A stretch of DNA of 64,000 nt, taken from contig NZ_FNRQ01000007.1 of the NCBI RefSeq assembly GCF_900107685.1, positions 333,080 to 397,079 on the forward strand. The letters are read 5' to 3'. Positions 24,271 to 33,321 of the stretch are shown here, one piece after another. This stretch comes from Paraburkholderia sartisoli. Its GTDB lineage: Bacteria > Pseudomonadota > Gammaproteobacteria > Burkholderiales > Burkholderiaceae. Each line of letters starts with the position of its first letter. Within the stretch, counting starts at the first letter, position 1. The notes below the pieces were generated by a model. The model saw nothing but the letters and a program-made list of their open reading frames with translations, was not told the DNA's origin and did not search any database. The position numbers were made by a program, and so were the translations under genes.

Positions 24271-25802
24271 ACCTCACGCTCACCCAGCGGCTTTCGATCG
24301 TGTTCTCGGTGCTGCTGCTGGCGTGCTGCGGCGCATCGGCGTGGCTGCAAATCCGCTCCAGCGACCTGCACGACAAGGAAGTGATCCAGGGCCTGTCACG
24401 CGGCCTTGCCGGTCACATCGCCCGCGGCACGCCATTGATGGATGGGAACGGCCTGCGGCCCGACGCCGTGCGGCAACTGTTCGGCCAGTTGATGGTGGTC
24501 AATCCGAGCGTCGAGGTGTATCTGCTCGACAGTCAGGGACGCATCAAGGGCGACGATGCGCCCGCCGGGCATGTGAAGCGCGAGCAGGTGGACCTCGCGC
24601 CGATTCGCCGTTTCATCGCCGGCGACGCGCTCCCGATTCTCGGCGACGATCCGCGCAGCACCGACGCGCGCAAGGTGTTCAGCGCCGCGCCGCTGCAGGC
24701 GAAGGGACAAGCGCCATCGGGTTATGTCTACGTGGTGCTGCTCGGCGAGGCACATGACGCACTCGCCGCACAGGTTAGCGCCAGCTCGGTATTGCGCACC
24801 ACGCTGTGGTACATGGCGCTCGTGACCCTGCTTGGGCTGCTCGCGGGCCTCACGGCATTCGGGCTGATCACGCGCCCCCTGCGAAGGCTGTCCGCCGCGA
24901 TGCTGCGCTTCGACGCCAACGGCGAACCGGATACGCAGCCGAAGGTGCCGCGTTCATCGTCAGCGGGAACGCGTGATGAAATCGCCGTGCTGGAGACCGC
25001 GTTCGCGCAGATGGCCGAACGGATCGGCGAACAGTGGCGCGCGCTGACGCGGCTCGACCAGCAACGGCGCGAACTGCTTGCCAACATTTCGCACGACCTG
25101 CGCACGCCGCTGACGTCGCTGCACGGCTACCTCGAAACGTTGTCGCTGAAGGCCGACACGCTCGGCGAAACGGAACGCAAACGCTATCTCGCGATCGCGC
25201 TTGCGCAAAGCGTCAAGGTTGGACGGCTGGCAGAGGCGCTATTCGAACTGGCGAGGCTCGAACATGGCAACGTGCAACCGGCGCTGGAAGCATTCTCGAT
25301 GGTGGACCTGGTGCAGGACGTCTTCCAGAAATTCGAGTTGCCGGCCGAAGCGCGGCATATCCATCTGCGTGCCGGGATTCCGCAGCGCCTGCCCAGTGTC
25401 CTTGCCGATCTCGGGATGATCGAGCGGGTGCTGACCAACCTGCTCGACAACGCGATTCGTCATACGCCTGCTCATGGCACGGTCGGCGTCGATCTCGCGT
25501 ATCGCGACGCGCGGGTGTCGGTCACGGTCAGCGACACGGGCCCAGGCATTCCGGCGAATCAGCGCGACGGGCTGTTCGAGCGCCCTTTCAGCACCGGTGG
25601 TGCGCACCGCGGCGGCGGGTTCGGGCTGCTGATCGTGCAGCGCATGCTGCAACTGCATCACAGCCAGATACGTCTGGTCGAACACACGGGCACGGGGGCG
25701 ACATTCTGCTTCGAGCTTCCTGTTACTGGCGCTTCCCTGTCAGCCGGTGCTTCGAGTTCGTCGCAGTCGTCTTCCTGGATGACCGGGCAGCGACAAAGAT
25801 AG
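24267..25802 (+). CDS. Sensor histidine kinase
   Basis: A 511-residue membrane kinase. A first helix (about 7-26) and a second (about 178-202) flank a periplasmic sensor of about 150 residues. A HAMP-like linker leads to the H-box NISHDLRTPLTSL with His276, then the N-box LTNLLDNAIRHTP, G1 VSDTGPGIP and G2 GGGFGLLIV. The tail is Ser-rich. The ATGA overlap with the regulator gene indicates translational coupling. The divergent msrB and DipZ-like genes suggest that it senses oxidative or hypochlorous stress in the envelope, which is inference from context. Confidence 0.93.
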   Translation: MNLTLTQRLSIVFSVLLLACCGASAWLQIRSSDLHDKEVIQGLSRGLAGHIARGTPLMDGNGLRPDAVRQLFGQLMVVNPSVEVYLLDSQGRIKGDDAPAGHVKREQVDLAPIRRFIAGDALPILGDDPRSTDARKVFSAAPLQAKGQAPSGYVYVVLLGEAHDALAAQVSASSVLRTTLWYMALVTLLGLLAGLTAFGLITRPLRRLSAAMLRFDANGEPDTQPKVPRSSSAGTRDEIAVLETAFAQMAERIGEQWRALTRLDQQRRELLANISHDLRTPLTSLHGYLETLSLKADTLGETERKRYLAIALAQSVKVGRLAEALFELARLEHGNVQPALEAFSMVDLVQDVFQKFELPAEARHIHLRAGIPQRLPSVLADLGMIERVLTNLLDNAIRHTPAHGTVGVDLAYRDARVSVTVSDTGPGIPANQRDGLFERPFSTGGAHRGGGFGLLIVQRMLQLHHSQIRLVEHTGTGATFCFELPVTGASLSAGASSSSQSSSWMTGQRQR

Positions 25803-25845
25803 CCGGAAGCGGTCAGCTAATCGCCCGACGAACTGCCCGGCGGCT

Positions 25846-27399
25846 TCAGGATGGCTGACCCGCGCCGGAGCCGCCGGGTGCTGTTGGGGGCGCAGTCAGG
25901 TCATCCTCTGGAGACGGGGATGCCGCCTTGCCCGCCGGCATACCGCCTGATTCCGCGATTTCAACCCGCAGACTTCCGTGATTGTTCCAGTACGCCCAGC
26001 TGGCATCGTTGGCAAAGCAATACAGATAACCCGAGCATGGCGCCTTGATCTCCATTTCCTTGCCAATTCTGAAGTAGAAGGGTTGAGGCGGCACGCCTGC
26101 CTGGCCCGGTTGTCCTGGCGTTGAAATCGCCCCGCAGAGTTCGAACCAGTTCGCTCCCCTGACCCGCCTCGACCACGCAAACAGACGTTGCATCCAGTTA
26201 CCAGGTGTTCCCTCCGCACCCCATGCACTGTCCCCATCCAGCCACGTTTGACCTTCAGGCACCTCGAAGCGGTAGCTCACACCCTCGTTCATGAAAATAC
26301 CTGTCCAGTTCCACAACGGGCTGGCGAAAACCCGCACCTCGACCGCCTCCGCAGGGTCGATGTTCGGTCGATAGGGCGCCTGAAAGATTGGCGGACTGGC
26401 CTGTCGTGCCAATGCCAGATCCGATATCGATTCAGAACATCTTCGCGAACCCTTCGCCAGATACGGAAAGGACCGGGGACGAAAGCCGACTTCCCGGTAA
26501 AAACCGGTGAGCGAGTTGTGAAGGACACCATGTATCGCGGAGGGCGACGACTGGTCCGCGTGGGCCAGCTGGTTCAACATGTCTGGCTCAAACACCGCAC
26601 CGCACTTCGCAGCCTCGCCAATCATCCATTTGAGCGTGGCATCGGAAAGTCCGGTCTCTTTGTAGCCGCCCCCAACGTCGGCGTGAACACCAGGGAACCA
26701 CACCTGCAACACGCGTGTCAGGTCGCACCCATCCGAATCCGTCCACAGCGTTGGAAAGAAGTTGTTCCGCTGCTCATCGATTGCAAGGGCCTGGACCGCG
26801 CGCTCGACTTCTGGCGGGAGCGTTGTGTCATGAAATTCGAAGCGCTTTCTGCCGAAGCGGGACAAGTCCACGATGGCGGGGATGCCGAGCGCGCCCACCG
26901 TCTCCCACACCCCCAGGAAGCGAATGGGCGGGGGGTTGCCATGCGCATCGCGGAACCGTTTCTGCTGCGTGGCGCTTTCTGGCATTTCAGGGTCAAGCCG
27001 GTACAGGTTCCATGCCTGCCTGACCAGCGCCCAGGTTGCCTCGTGAGGAAGTCCGCAATGGTGAAGCATGCCGACCAGGCTTCGCGCCGTGAACGCGCCA
27101 CGAGAGAAGCCAATGACAAAGATTTCGGAACCCTCTTCGTAGTGGTCGGACAGCCACTTGTACGCGGTTCGGATGTCACGGGAGAGGCCTAATCCCAGCA
27201 CCCCGTCGATAAGGCGACGCACCCGCCCTTCGTTAGCGCCGATGCCGACGTGATAGTACCGGAGCTGCTCGACGCCATCGTCGCCGCGCTCGCTCAATGC
27301 GTTGAAAAAACGGACGACATTGGTTGGAACAGGCACCCCCTGAAACTGGTCGCTATCCGAGTTCCATGTGCCGTCACAGCAAACGAAAAGTCTCTTCAT
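25846..27399 (-). CDS. DUF2235 (Tle1-like) lipase with a C-terminal LecA-like lectin domain
   Basis: A 517-residue protein. Residues 1-340 are a DUF2235/Tle1 alpha/beta hydrolase: FVCCDGTWN at the start, nucleophile Ser99 in GFSRGAF, and His239 and Asp241 in PGVHADVGGGY. Residues about 352-482 resemble the PA-IL/LecA galactophilic lectin. The segment ANDASWAYWNNHGSLRV aligns with the LecA calcium loop and keeps its Asp and paired Asn (here Asp465, Asn472, Asn473). The last 35 residues are Pro/Gly/Ser rich. There is no signal peptide. Related Tle1 proteins are type VI secretion phospholipase effectors, but no VgrG or immunity gene is adjacent here. The lectin assignment is motif based. Confidence 0.8.
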   Translation of the reverse strand: MKRLFVCCDGTWNSDSDQFQGVPVPTNVVRFFNALSERGDDGVEQLRYYHVGIGANEGRVRRLIDGVLGLGLSRDIRTAYKWLSDHYEEGSEIFVIGFSRGAFTARSLVGMLHHCGLPHEATWALVRQAWNLYRLDPEMPESATQQKRFRDAHGNPPPIRFLGVWETVGALGIPAIVDLSRFGRKRFEFHDTTLPPEVERAVQALAIDEQRNNFFPTLWTDSDGCDLTRVLQVWFPGVHADVGGGYKETGLSDATLKWMIGEAAKCGAVFEPDMLNQLAHADQSSPSAIHGVLHNSLTGFYREVGFRPRSFPYLAKGSRRCSESISDLALARQASPPIFQAPYRPNIDPAEAVEVRVFASPLWNWTGIFMNEGVSYRFEVPEGQTWLDGDSAWGAEGTPGNWMQRLFAWSRRVRGANWFELCGAISTPGQPGQAGVPPQPFYFRIGKEMEIKAPCSGYLYCFANDASWAYWNNHGSLRVEIAESGGMPAGKAASPSPEDDLTAPPTAPGGSGAGQPS

Positions 27400-27654
27400 T
27401 TTTTTGGCCCTTCTCGTTCTGCGAGATTCTCATCACGCAGTGGAGCAACCTCGCCCTCGACACCTGCGGTTCACCGGTTCATATGCCGGCGTGGCCCGCC
27501 ACATCCATGAAATTGCACGAAAGCATGACCGTGTCACCCAGATTCGGGGATGCTCAAGGTGCGCCTGAATTCCTATCATAAGCGTTCCGTGCGGGGTTCA
27601 GGATCGGCAGAATCCGGGTAAGGGTGACGCGCACAAGCGGCATCGTCCTGCCTG

Positions 27655-29493
27655 TCAAGGCAAGATACCAGCCCACACTGTCACGCCATCAGGGTCGATA
27701 GCGAGCCGGCATTGCCCGTTTTCACGAAGACCGCCGTCCTGGCTGGCAAACTCAAAGCTCACACCTTTGACCTTTGCATTGACATAGCGCTCACCGTCGC
27801 GCGTGCCGATCGTGCTGATCATTCCCACATGCGGGCCACTCGCTGACGGCGTTATCGAGCGGGAACCCACACGCCACATCACCTGTTGTCCAGGGTGAAA
27901 AGACCGGTCCGATGTTTCCAGCGTGAATCCTTCGGCGATCTCGATCTCGCCTGGCGTTTTGACGATTCCCTTCCCGACATTGTGCAGACCCAGCAGATCG
28001 GCAACCCGCATCGTGCAAGGTCGCGCGAAAACTTCCTCGACGGGTCCGGTTTGCAGAACGCGTCCGTGTTCGATCACCAGTACTTCGTCGGCGAGCAGCG
28101 CGGCTTCGTCAGGATCGTGCGTCACGATGACTGTTATCGCGGCGATCTCGCGCTGCAGGTCCCTGAGCGATTGTTGCAGGCGGCGACGGCGTGGCGTATC
28201 GAGTGCGGCGAACGGCTCGTCGAAGAGCAGCAGTTGACTATGGCGCGACAGCGCACGCGCGAGCGCAACCCGCTGGCGCTGACCAAACGATAGCTGACGC
28301 GGAAGACGACGGGTCAGCGTCGCAAGGCCCAGATGCTCGACCCAGAAACGCGCGCTCGCCCGGTCCGCGCCGACAGGAAACGCAAGCTGCTGGTCCACGG
28401 TCATGTGAGGGAAAAGGCCGTAATCCTGCGGCATATAGCCAATCTGGCGCCGCTCCGGTGGCAGCGCACCGAGATCCAGCCGGCCGAGCGTCACCGCGCC
28501 ACGCTCATTGGATTCCAGGCCCGCGATCAACCGCAGCGCCATCGACTTGCCGGAACCCGACGGACCGATGATCGCGAGCCGTCGCGAAGAAGGCGCCCAG
28601 GCGATGTCGAGGCTGAACGTGCCGATATGTCTCGTCAGCCGTATCGCAAGCGTCAGATCGGCATCGGCGGAAAGCGACGTGCCGGCCATGGCGACGACGA
28701 CGGGTTCGTCGCCATTGTCGGGCTGCTCGCTTGCGGTCGCACGGGCGCCGCGGCTATAAACCGACAGCGCGGCGCACACCACGGCGATGCCGAGCGTCGG
28801 CAGCAGAAGCGGCATCATCGCCGGCAAACCCTGTCCGCCGAATACCACGTAGGTGTACACAGGGAGCGAATACGGGTGATAAGCGACCATCACCGTCGCG
28901 CCAAATTCGCCGAATGCGCGCAGCCACGCCAACGCAAGGCCCGCCCGGATGGCCGGCCATGCAACCGGCAGCGTCACGCGAAAAAAGCGGCTGGCCGGAT
29001 GATGTCCGAGCGTCGCGGCAACATCGTCGAGAACAGGATCGACCGACAGAAACGCGGAACGCGCGGCGACGATCAGAAAAGGAGCGGCGACGAACGTTTC
29101 GGCGAGCACGATGCCCGCGAACGAATCGGTCAGCGTACCGCCGACCGCACGGCCGATCCAGCTATAAGGTCCCAGCAGGAACAACAGCAGCACGCCGCTC
29201 GTGAGCGGCGGCAATGCGAGCGGCAGCTGGACGACAAAACCAAGCCATGCTGTCCAGCGCGACGACGAACGGGCGAGCCAGTACCCCAGCGGCACGCCGC
29301 CCACGAGTATCACGAGCGCGGCAACGCTTGCACTGCCGATGGAAACGCCAACCGCCGACCACGTGGCGTGCCAGTCGACGCCGGCCCAGTCGGCGTGACT
29401 GATCTGCGGAATACTCGCGAGAAACGGCGCGCACAGATACGCAGCAAGCAGGATGGCGAGCCAGAGCAGCGGCTGCGCCGCTGGCTGCTTCAT
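27655..29493 (-). CDS. Molybdate/tungstate ABC transporter, permease-ATPase fusion (ModB-ModC type)
   Basis: A 612-residue fusion. Residues 1-250 are a ModB/WtpB-like permease with the EAA loop LGHHPASRFFRVTLPVAWPAI and RAFGEFGATVMV. From about 280 an ABC ATPase follows: Walker A GPSGSGKS, Q-loop PQDYGLFPHM, signature LSFGQRQRVALARAL (Phe where Gly is usual), Walker B LLLFDEPF and switch VTHD. The last 110 residues form a regulatory tail. Its start overlaps the binding-protein stop by 4 bp. Fusing both subunits in one chain is uncommon. The substrate is assigned from the binding protein and a ModE-like box. Confidence 0.88.
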   Translation of the reverse strand: MKQPAAQPLLWLAILLAAYLCAPFLASIPQISHADWAGVDWHATWSAVGVSIGSASVAALVILVGGVPLGYWLARSSSRWTAWLGFVVQLPLALPPLTSGVLLLFLLGPYSWIGRAVGGTLTDSFAGIVLAETFVAAPFLIVAARSAFLSVDPVLDDVAATLGHHPASRFFRVTLPVAWPAIRAGLALAWLRAFGEFGATVMVAYHPYSLPVYTYVVFGGQGLPAMMPLLLPTLGIAVVCAALSVYSRGARATASEQPDNGDEPVVVAMAGTSLSADADLTLAIRLTRHIGTFSLDIAWAPSSRRLAIIGPSGSGKSMALRLIAGLESNERGAVTLGRLDLGALPPERRQIGYMPQDYGLFPHMTVDQQLAFPVGADRASARFWVEHLGLATLTRRLPRQLSFGQRQRVALARALSRHSQLLLFDEPFAALDTPRRRRLQQSLRDLQREIAAITVIVTHDPDEAALLADEVLVIEHGRVLQTGPVEEVFARPCTMRVADLLGLHNVGKGIVKTPGEIEIAEGFTLETSDRSFHPGQQVMWRVGSRSITPSASGPHVGMISTIGTRDGERYVNAKVKGVSFEFASQDGGLRENGQCRLAIDPDGVTVWAGILP

Positions 29494-30365
29494 TGGGCTG
29501 CGTCGATGACAGCATGCAATGACGACGGTACGGCTTGCGCATTGCCGGTCACCGTCGGCTTGATCACGTCGACGCCGTGCTCCTTAAGCAACGCACGCCC
29601 TTTGGCGCTAAGCAGAAAATCGGCAAAACGCGTCCCGCCACTGGCGTTCGGTGCATCGTTGAGGATAGTGAGCGTATAGCTCGCCCTGGCTTGCAGTTCA
29701 GGCGCGGGGCGAAACGCAGGAATCTTCAGATCCGACGTTTCCGTCGAGTAGAAAAAGCCCGCGTCGAGCTGGCCTGACTGAAGACGCCCCACCAGCGTCT
29801 CCTCCGGCAGCACCTGCTCGGGATTGTCGGGCGCGCCGAGCGTCTTCTGAACGAGATCGGGCTGATGATAGAGCTCCGCGGCCTTCGTCACCATCTGGAC
29901 GGTGAATGCCCCCTTCGGATCGAGCTTCGGATCGGTACGGCCAACGCGGATACCCGGTTCCTGCAGCACCTGATCCCAGCGCTTCTGCTTGAAATCGGCG
30001 GCAAAACGGCTTTGCGGGTTGTAGCCGATCATCAGCGGCGATTCGGCGAAGTTGACGTACCAGCTCACATGATCGCCGTTCGCCGCGCCCATCAAGCTGG
30101 CGTTCACCTTCGGGCTCGCGCTGATAAACACGTCGCCGCGACGGAGCTTGCCTTTGACCTCATTGGCAATCTTGTTCGATCCGGCCGCGTAGCCCTGAAA
30201 ATGCAGACCCGTCTCCTTCTCGAATGCCGGTCCGACGCTGCGCTCCATCAGGTTCACAAGCGAGCCCGCATACAAAACGTTGACGGTCCCCTCGTCGGCG
30301 GCACAGACGTTTGCGGCCAGCAGGCCTGTCAGCACGGCACCGGACACCAGAAGCTTGCGCAACAT
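29490..30365 (-). CDS. Molybdate/tungstate-type substrate-binding protein (ModA/WtpA-like)
   Basis: A 291-residue exported binding protein: signal peptide LRKLLVSGAVLTGLLAANVCA, then VNVLYAGSLVNLMER and QGYAAGSNKIANEVKGKLRRGDVFISAS, the oxyanion-binding layout of WtpA/ModA. ATG 30365 is favoured over the in-frame ATG 30395 because GGGGA precedes it and it begins the signal peptide. The fused permease-ATPase follows with an ATGA overlap. Tungstate versus molybdate cannot be decided from sequence. Confidence 0.87.
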   Translation of the reverse strand: MLRKLLVSGAVLTGLLAANVCAADEGTVNVLYAGSLVNLMERSVGPAFEKETGLHFQGYAAGSNKIANEVKGKLRRGDVFISASPKVNASLMGAANGDHVSWYVNFAESPLMIGYNPQSRFAADFKQKRWDQVLQEPGIRVGRTDPKLDPKGAFTVQMVTKAAELYHQPDLVQKTLGAPDNPEQVLPEETLVGRLQSGQLDAGFFYSTETSDLKIPAFRPAPELQARASYTLTILNDAPNASGGTRFADFLLSAKGRALLKEHGVDVIKPTVTGNAQAVPSSLHAVIDAAQ

Positions 30366-30377
30366 GTCATTCCCCGA

Positions 30378-30405
30378 ATCGTTATAAAGGCCCATATATT
30401 ACGAT
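30378..30405 (-). promoter_or_regulatory. ModE-like operator upstream of the Mo/W transporter
   Basis: The arms ATCGTTATAAA (30378-30388) and TATATTACGAT (30395-30405) are separated by 6 bp. This matches the known ModE consensus layout of 11-6-11 (ATCGNTATATA, N6, TATATAACGAT) with few mismatches. It ends 12 bp upstream of the binding-protein start, so a bound repressor would block initiation. No modE gene is in the window. Confidence 0.7.
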
Positions 30406-30473
30406 GCGCGCCTCAACTTCGCATCGATATAAAAAACCGCACGAGCGAAACGGTCGTGCACGAACCCTATGCG

Positions 30474-31133
30474 CTACACGAGCAGATCTTCGTAAAAGGC
30501 ACCGAACGGCCGCGTCGGATGGGCCAGTTGTATTTCGAGGATCCAGAGCCCGGCGTCCGGGCAGTCGGCGAAGTCTCCAAGATCGCCTGCCTTGTAGATC
30601 GCGTGCGGAAAATCACTGACACGATGGCCTTTGATATCCAGATTCAGACGCCATCCAAGTGCTGATGCACGCGCTTCGGCGAAGTCATAGAGCGCCTTGC
30701 CGCCCGCGCCGGATGAACGCCAGTGCCGCTCCACTTCGTCGAACACGGTCTTCGCGGCATCGGCACACGCCTTCATCTGCGCATCGTTGCCGACCACGAA
30801 GGTAGCGCCCACATCGCCTTCGTGCCGATTCCAGACAACGCCAAGATCGACGAAAAAAATGTCGTCTTCCTTGAGCCGCGGATCGCCAGCCGATGGCTGC
30901 TTGAATGTCTTTAGCGTGTTCTCGCCGAAACGGACGAGAACCGGATGCCAGATTCGATCCATTCCGAGTTGCGTCAGGAGGCGCTTGCATTCCACTGTCG
31001 CCTGCGACTCGAGCATGCCTGGTTCAACCCGTTCACTGATCTGCTCGACAGCCTCCCAGGTTCTGTCACGCGCGAACTTCATCGATTCGAGCACATAGGC
31101 ACTGCCAACCGCCTGCTTCATCGCTGGTTCCAT
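30474..31133 (-). CDS. M24-family metallopeptidase-like protein (Xaa-Pro aminopeptidase fold)
   Basis: A 219-residue protein with a pita-bread M24 fold. WHPVLVRFGENTLKTF, DDIFFVDLGVVWNRHEGDVGATFVVG (the two metal-binding Asp), the His in DIKGHRVSDFPHA and the Glu in WILEIQLAHP are the usual metal ligands. ATG 31133 has GGAGAGG upstream and starts at the domain; the frame continues to ATG 31253. It lacks the N-terminal creatinase domain. Such short M24 proteins are peptidases or non-peptidase homologues, so the substrate is unknown. Confidence 0.82.
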   Translation of the reverse strand: MEPAMKQAVGSAYVLESMKFARDRTWEAVEQISERVEPGMLESQATVECKRLLTQLGMDRIWHPVLVRFGENTLKTFKQPSAGDPRLKEDDIFFVDLGVVWNRHEGDVGATFVVGNDAQMKACADAAKTVFDEVERHWRSSGAGGKALYDFAEARASALGWRLNLDIKGHRVSDFPHAIYKAGDLGDFADCPDAGLWILEIQLAHPTRPFGAFYEDLLV

Positions 31134-31181
31134 CCATCCTCTCCAGTTGTATCCCGATGAATATAGCGTTCGGGAACCTGA

Positions 31182-31373
31182 GTGTCCAGGCAGCATCATG
31201 ACAAGCGCACCGACGTATACCTGCCCGGTATCTACCAGCGCGCTTCGGGTCACAACGCGGCAACCGGCGACGTGCAGGCACAGATCGGCTCCAGCACGAG
31301 TTTCTTCGGCCCGTCAGGCCCGGGCACCGATGAGCAGGTGGCGTTCCGTGTCGGTGTGCGCCACCGGTTCTGA
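31182..31373 (+). pseudogene. C-terminal fragment of a Gram-negative porin
   Basis: The frame reads DKRTDVYLPGIYQRASGHNAATG, then VAFRVGVRHRF and a stop. This is the last one or two beta-strands of a Burkholderia-type porin, ending in the diagnostic C-terminal Phe. The signal peptide and the preceding 300 or so residues are absent, and the upstream bases encode the start of the divergent M24 gene. It is a gene relic, likely left by a deletion or rearrangement. Confidence 0.75.
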
Positions 31374-31542
31374 TCCGCGCATCACCTGCGATACATGCGG
31401 GCAGGCGTTGCACAACGCCTTGACCTTGCATGACGCTCACGCTCAGACGATCACTGCTTTTAGTCCGGGTTGCGCCTGAGCGATTTCCTGGAATCGCTAA
31501 AATGATGCGGATGAGCTCCTTCAACTGCATCGAGTACCCGGC

Positions 31543-32247
31543 ATGCTGACCTCCTGGTTCTGGAGTGGCGACGCCATCCGCAGCCGTCGTGTGAGCGACG
31601 TCGTGCTGTCGGGCACGCTCGACGTGCCTGAGCCCCCTGCACGCCTGCTTGCGGACTGGCAAAGGGAGACGTCGTCGCGCATGATCCTCGAGCCTGGCGA
31701 CGTCGAGGTCATGCCTTTTGCCCGCACGCGGGTGCGCTGGCCGGATTACGCACGCTGCGTGCAGACGATGTCCGACTGGACGTGCGCGTCCGGACTGGCC
31801 GAGGTGCTTGCCTCCAGCGACGTAGCGCTCATGGCCTGCCGCGGCGCGAGGTACCACCATGACGCCGCGCAATATGGCGGTGCTGCCTTTTGCAATCTCT
31901 TCCTGAGCGAAGACAAGGGGCTGGACCTGCATTTTCCTGCTCTGGATCATCGCATTCCGCTGACCCGGGGAACGGCAGTGATATTCGATACTGGCCAGCC
32001 TCATGGCGTAATCCGGCGCGGCAGCAGCGGATTCAACGTGGCCGACTTCGCGCCGGACCAGGATTGTGTCCAGATATTCCTGACCTGGGAGCTGCCCATC
32101 GAAGATCCCCACGTTGGACAGGCACTGAAGGTTGCCTTCGACATCGCCCCTTCGACCTCATTGCAACCGGAGGCAGAGCAGCTCTTGCTGAACGGCGAAC
32201 AGGTCACCGTATTCCCGGATTCTGGTCGCTGGCGTCGGGTCGACTGA
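31543..32247 (+). CDS. Hypothetical protein with a possible 2-oxoglutarate/Fe(II) oxygenase core
   Basis: A 234-residue protein that I do not recognise as a named family. It contains RYHHDAAQYGGAAFCNLFLSED followed about 47 residues later by GQPHGVIRR. His105, Asp107, His154 and Arg158 could thus form the HxD...H iron triad and the 2-oxoglutarate Arg of a jelly-roll dioxygenase. No signal peptide is visible. The ribosome binding site at 31543 is weak, so the start is uncertain. Function is inference only. Confidence 0.6.
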   Translation: MLTSWFWSGDAIRSRRVSDVVLSGTLDVPEPPARLLADWQRETSSRMILEPGDVEVMPFARTRVRWPDYARCVQTMSDWTCASGLAEVLASSDVALMACRGARYHHDAAQYGGAAFCNLFLSEDKGLDLHFPALDHRIPLTRGTAVIFDTGQPHGVIRRGSSGFNVADFAPDQDCVQIFLTWELPIEDPHVGQALKVAFDIAPSTSLQPEAEQLLLNGEQVTVFPDSGRWRRVD

Positions 32248-32495
32248 TCGCGAGCGCCACGCCGGGGTGTTGCGCTGACAGGATGCCGATATTCAGCGCG
32301 GCTCCATTTCCAGTGACGAATCGATGGACGTCTCGCGTTGCCGTGGCAACTTCGTGCATACCGCCGACCGTCTGTATGATATCGAGCTTGCGCCCGTCCG
32401 AAAGCCCGCGCGCGGTCCGTGCTGATCGCGCGCCGCCCCGCTGTCGCGACGCGGCGTCGACGCATCCATTCACGATGACCCAAAGGAAGACCGCC

Positions 32496-32816
32496 ATGAC
32501 GGCCGCAACGCAATTCGATCAGGTTTCCGTTATCAAACGTGCCAACGTCTACTTCGATGGCAAGTGTGTCTCGCACACCGTTCTCTTCGCCGACGGCACG
32601 CGCAAGACGCTCGGCGTGATCCTGCCCGGCGCGCTCAACTTCGGCACCGACGCGCCGGAACTCATGGAGGTGCAGGCTGGCCAATGCCGCATCCGCCTCG
32701 CGGGCAGTGACGAATGGGAGACGTATGGCGCGGGCGATTCTTTCTCCGTGCCCGGCAAGAGCCGCTTCGATATCGACGTGATCGAAACGCTCGACTACGT
32801 CTGCAGCTATCTGTAA
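32496..32816 (+). CDS. ppnP: Pyrimidine/purine nucleoside phosphorylase PpnP
   Basis: A 106-residue cupin-fold protein of the DUF1255/PpnP family. It shows NVYFDGKCVSHTVLFADGTRKTLGVILPG and the C-terminal WETYGAGDSFSVPGKSRFDI. PpnP phosphorolyses several nucleosides to free bases and ribose-1-phosphate. ATG 32496 has AAAGGAAG upstream. Length is close to the usual 95-105. A short 6-bp hairpin lies 16 bp after the stop. Confidence 0.92.
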   Translation: MTAATQFDQVSVIKRANVYFDGKCVSHTVLFADGTRKTLGVILPGALNFGTDAPELMEVQAGQCRIRLAGSDEWETYGAGDSFSVPGKSRFDIDVIETLDYVCSYL

Positions 32817-33321
32817 AGACGTAAAGACGAACAGGCGCATGGCGCCTTTGCACATGTGCAAGCGACACGGGCATGTTCAGCCTGTGCCGCTGCACTCCTC
32901 CGCTTCCTGACACCCCCCAGAAAATCACGAGCCTGCGTCACGCTGTCAGGCTCCCGTCGTCGCACGACTCACTGACGACGATCGAAAAGAACGGCCAGGA
33001 AGTGAAAATCCTGCGTCACGATACGGCACCCCGCCAGCTTCCCGACTACAACCGCGCATCAACGAACGCTTCAGCCGCTCACAGGTTTGTTACGCACCGG
33101 CTGCAGCCTGATTCATAGCCCAGTAGCCCAACAGCCCGACAGCCCAACCCTCGACGATGCCTGTGTGGCCAGGTATCGACCGGTCACGCCCGTACACACC
33201 ATCTCCTCACGATCGGGAACGGGGCTTCTCCACGTGACATCTAAATCCATAGAACAGGTCAGAACCGGATCTGGTCCACGTGGGCCAGCCAGACACATCA
33301 CCATTGCACGGGAGATATCTT
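32817..33321. other. Intergenic region between ppnP and the DUF4142 operon
   Basis: These 505 bases hold no convincing gene. A weak hairpin (AGGCGC at 32833-32838 with GCGCCT at 32842-32847, then TTTG) follows ppnP and may be a poor terminator. Short near-repeats of CAGCCC/CAGCCCGAC occur around 33118-33150. The right end must contain the promoter for the DUF4142-cupredoxin-sigma operon, but no ECF-type -35 AAC motif could be assigned confidently. Confidence 0.5.
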
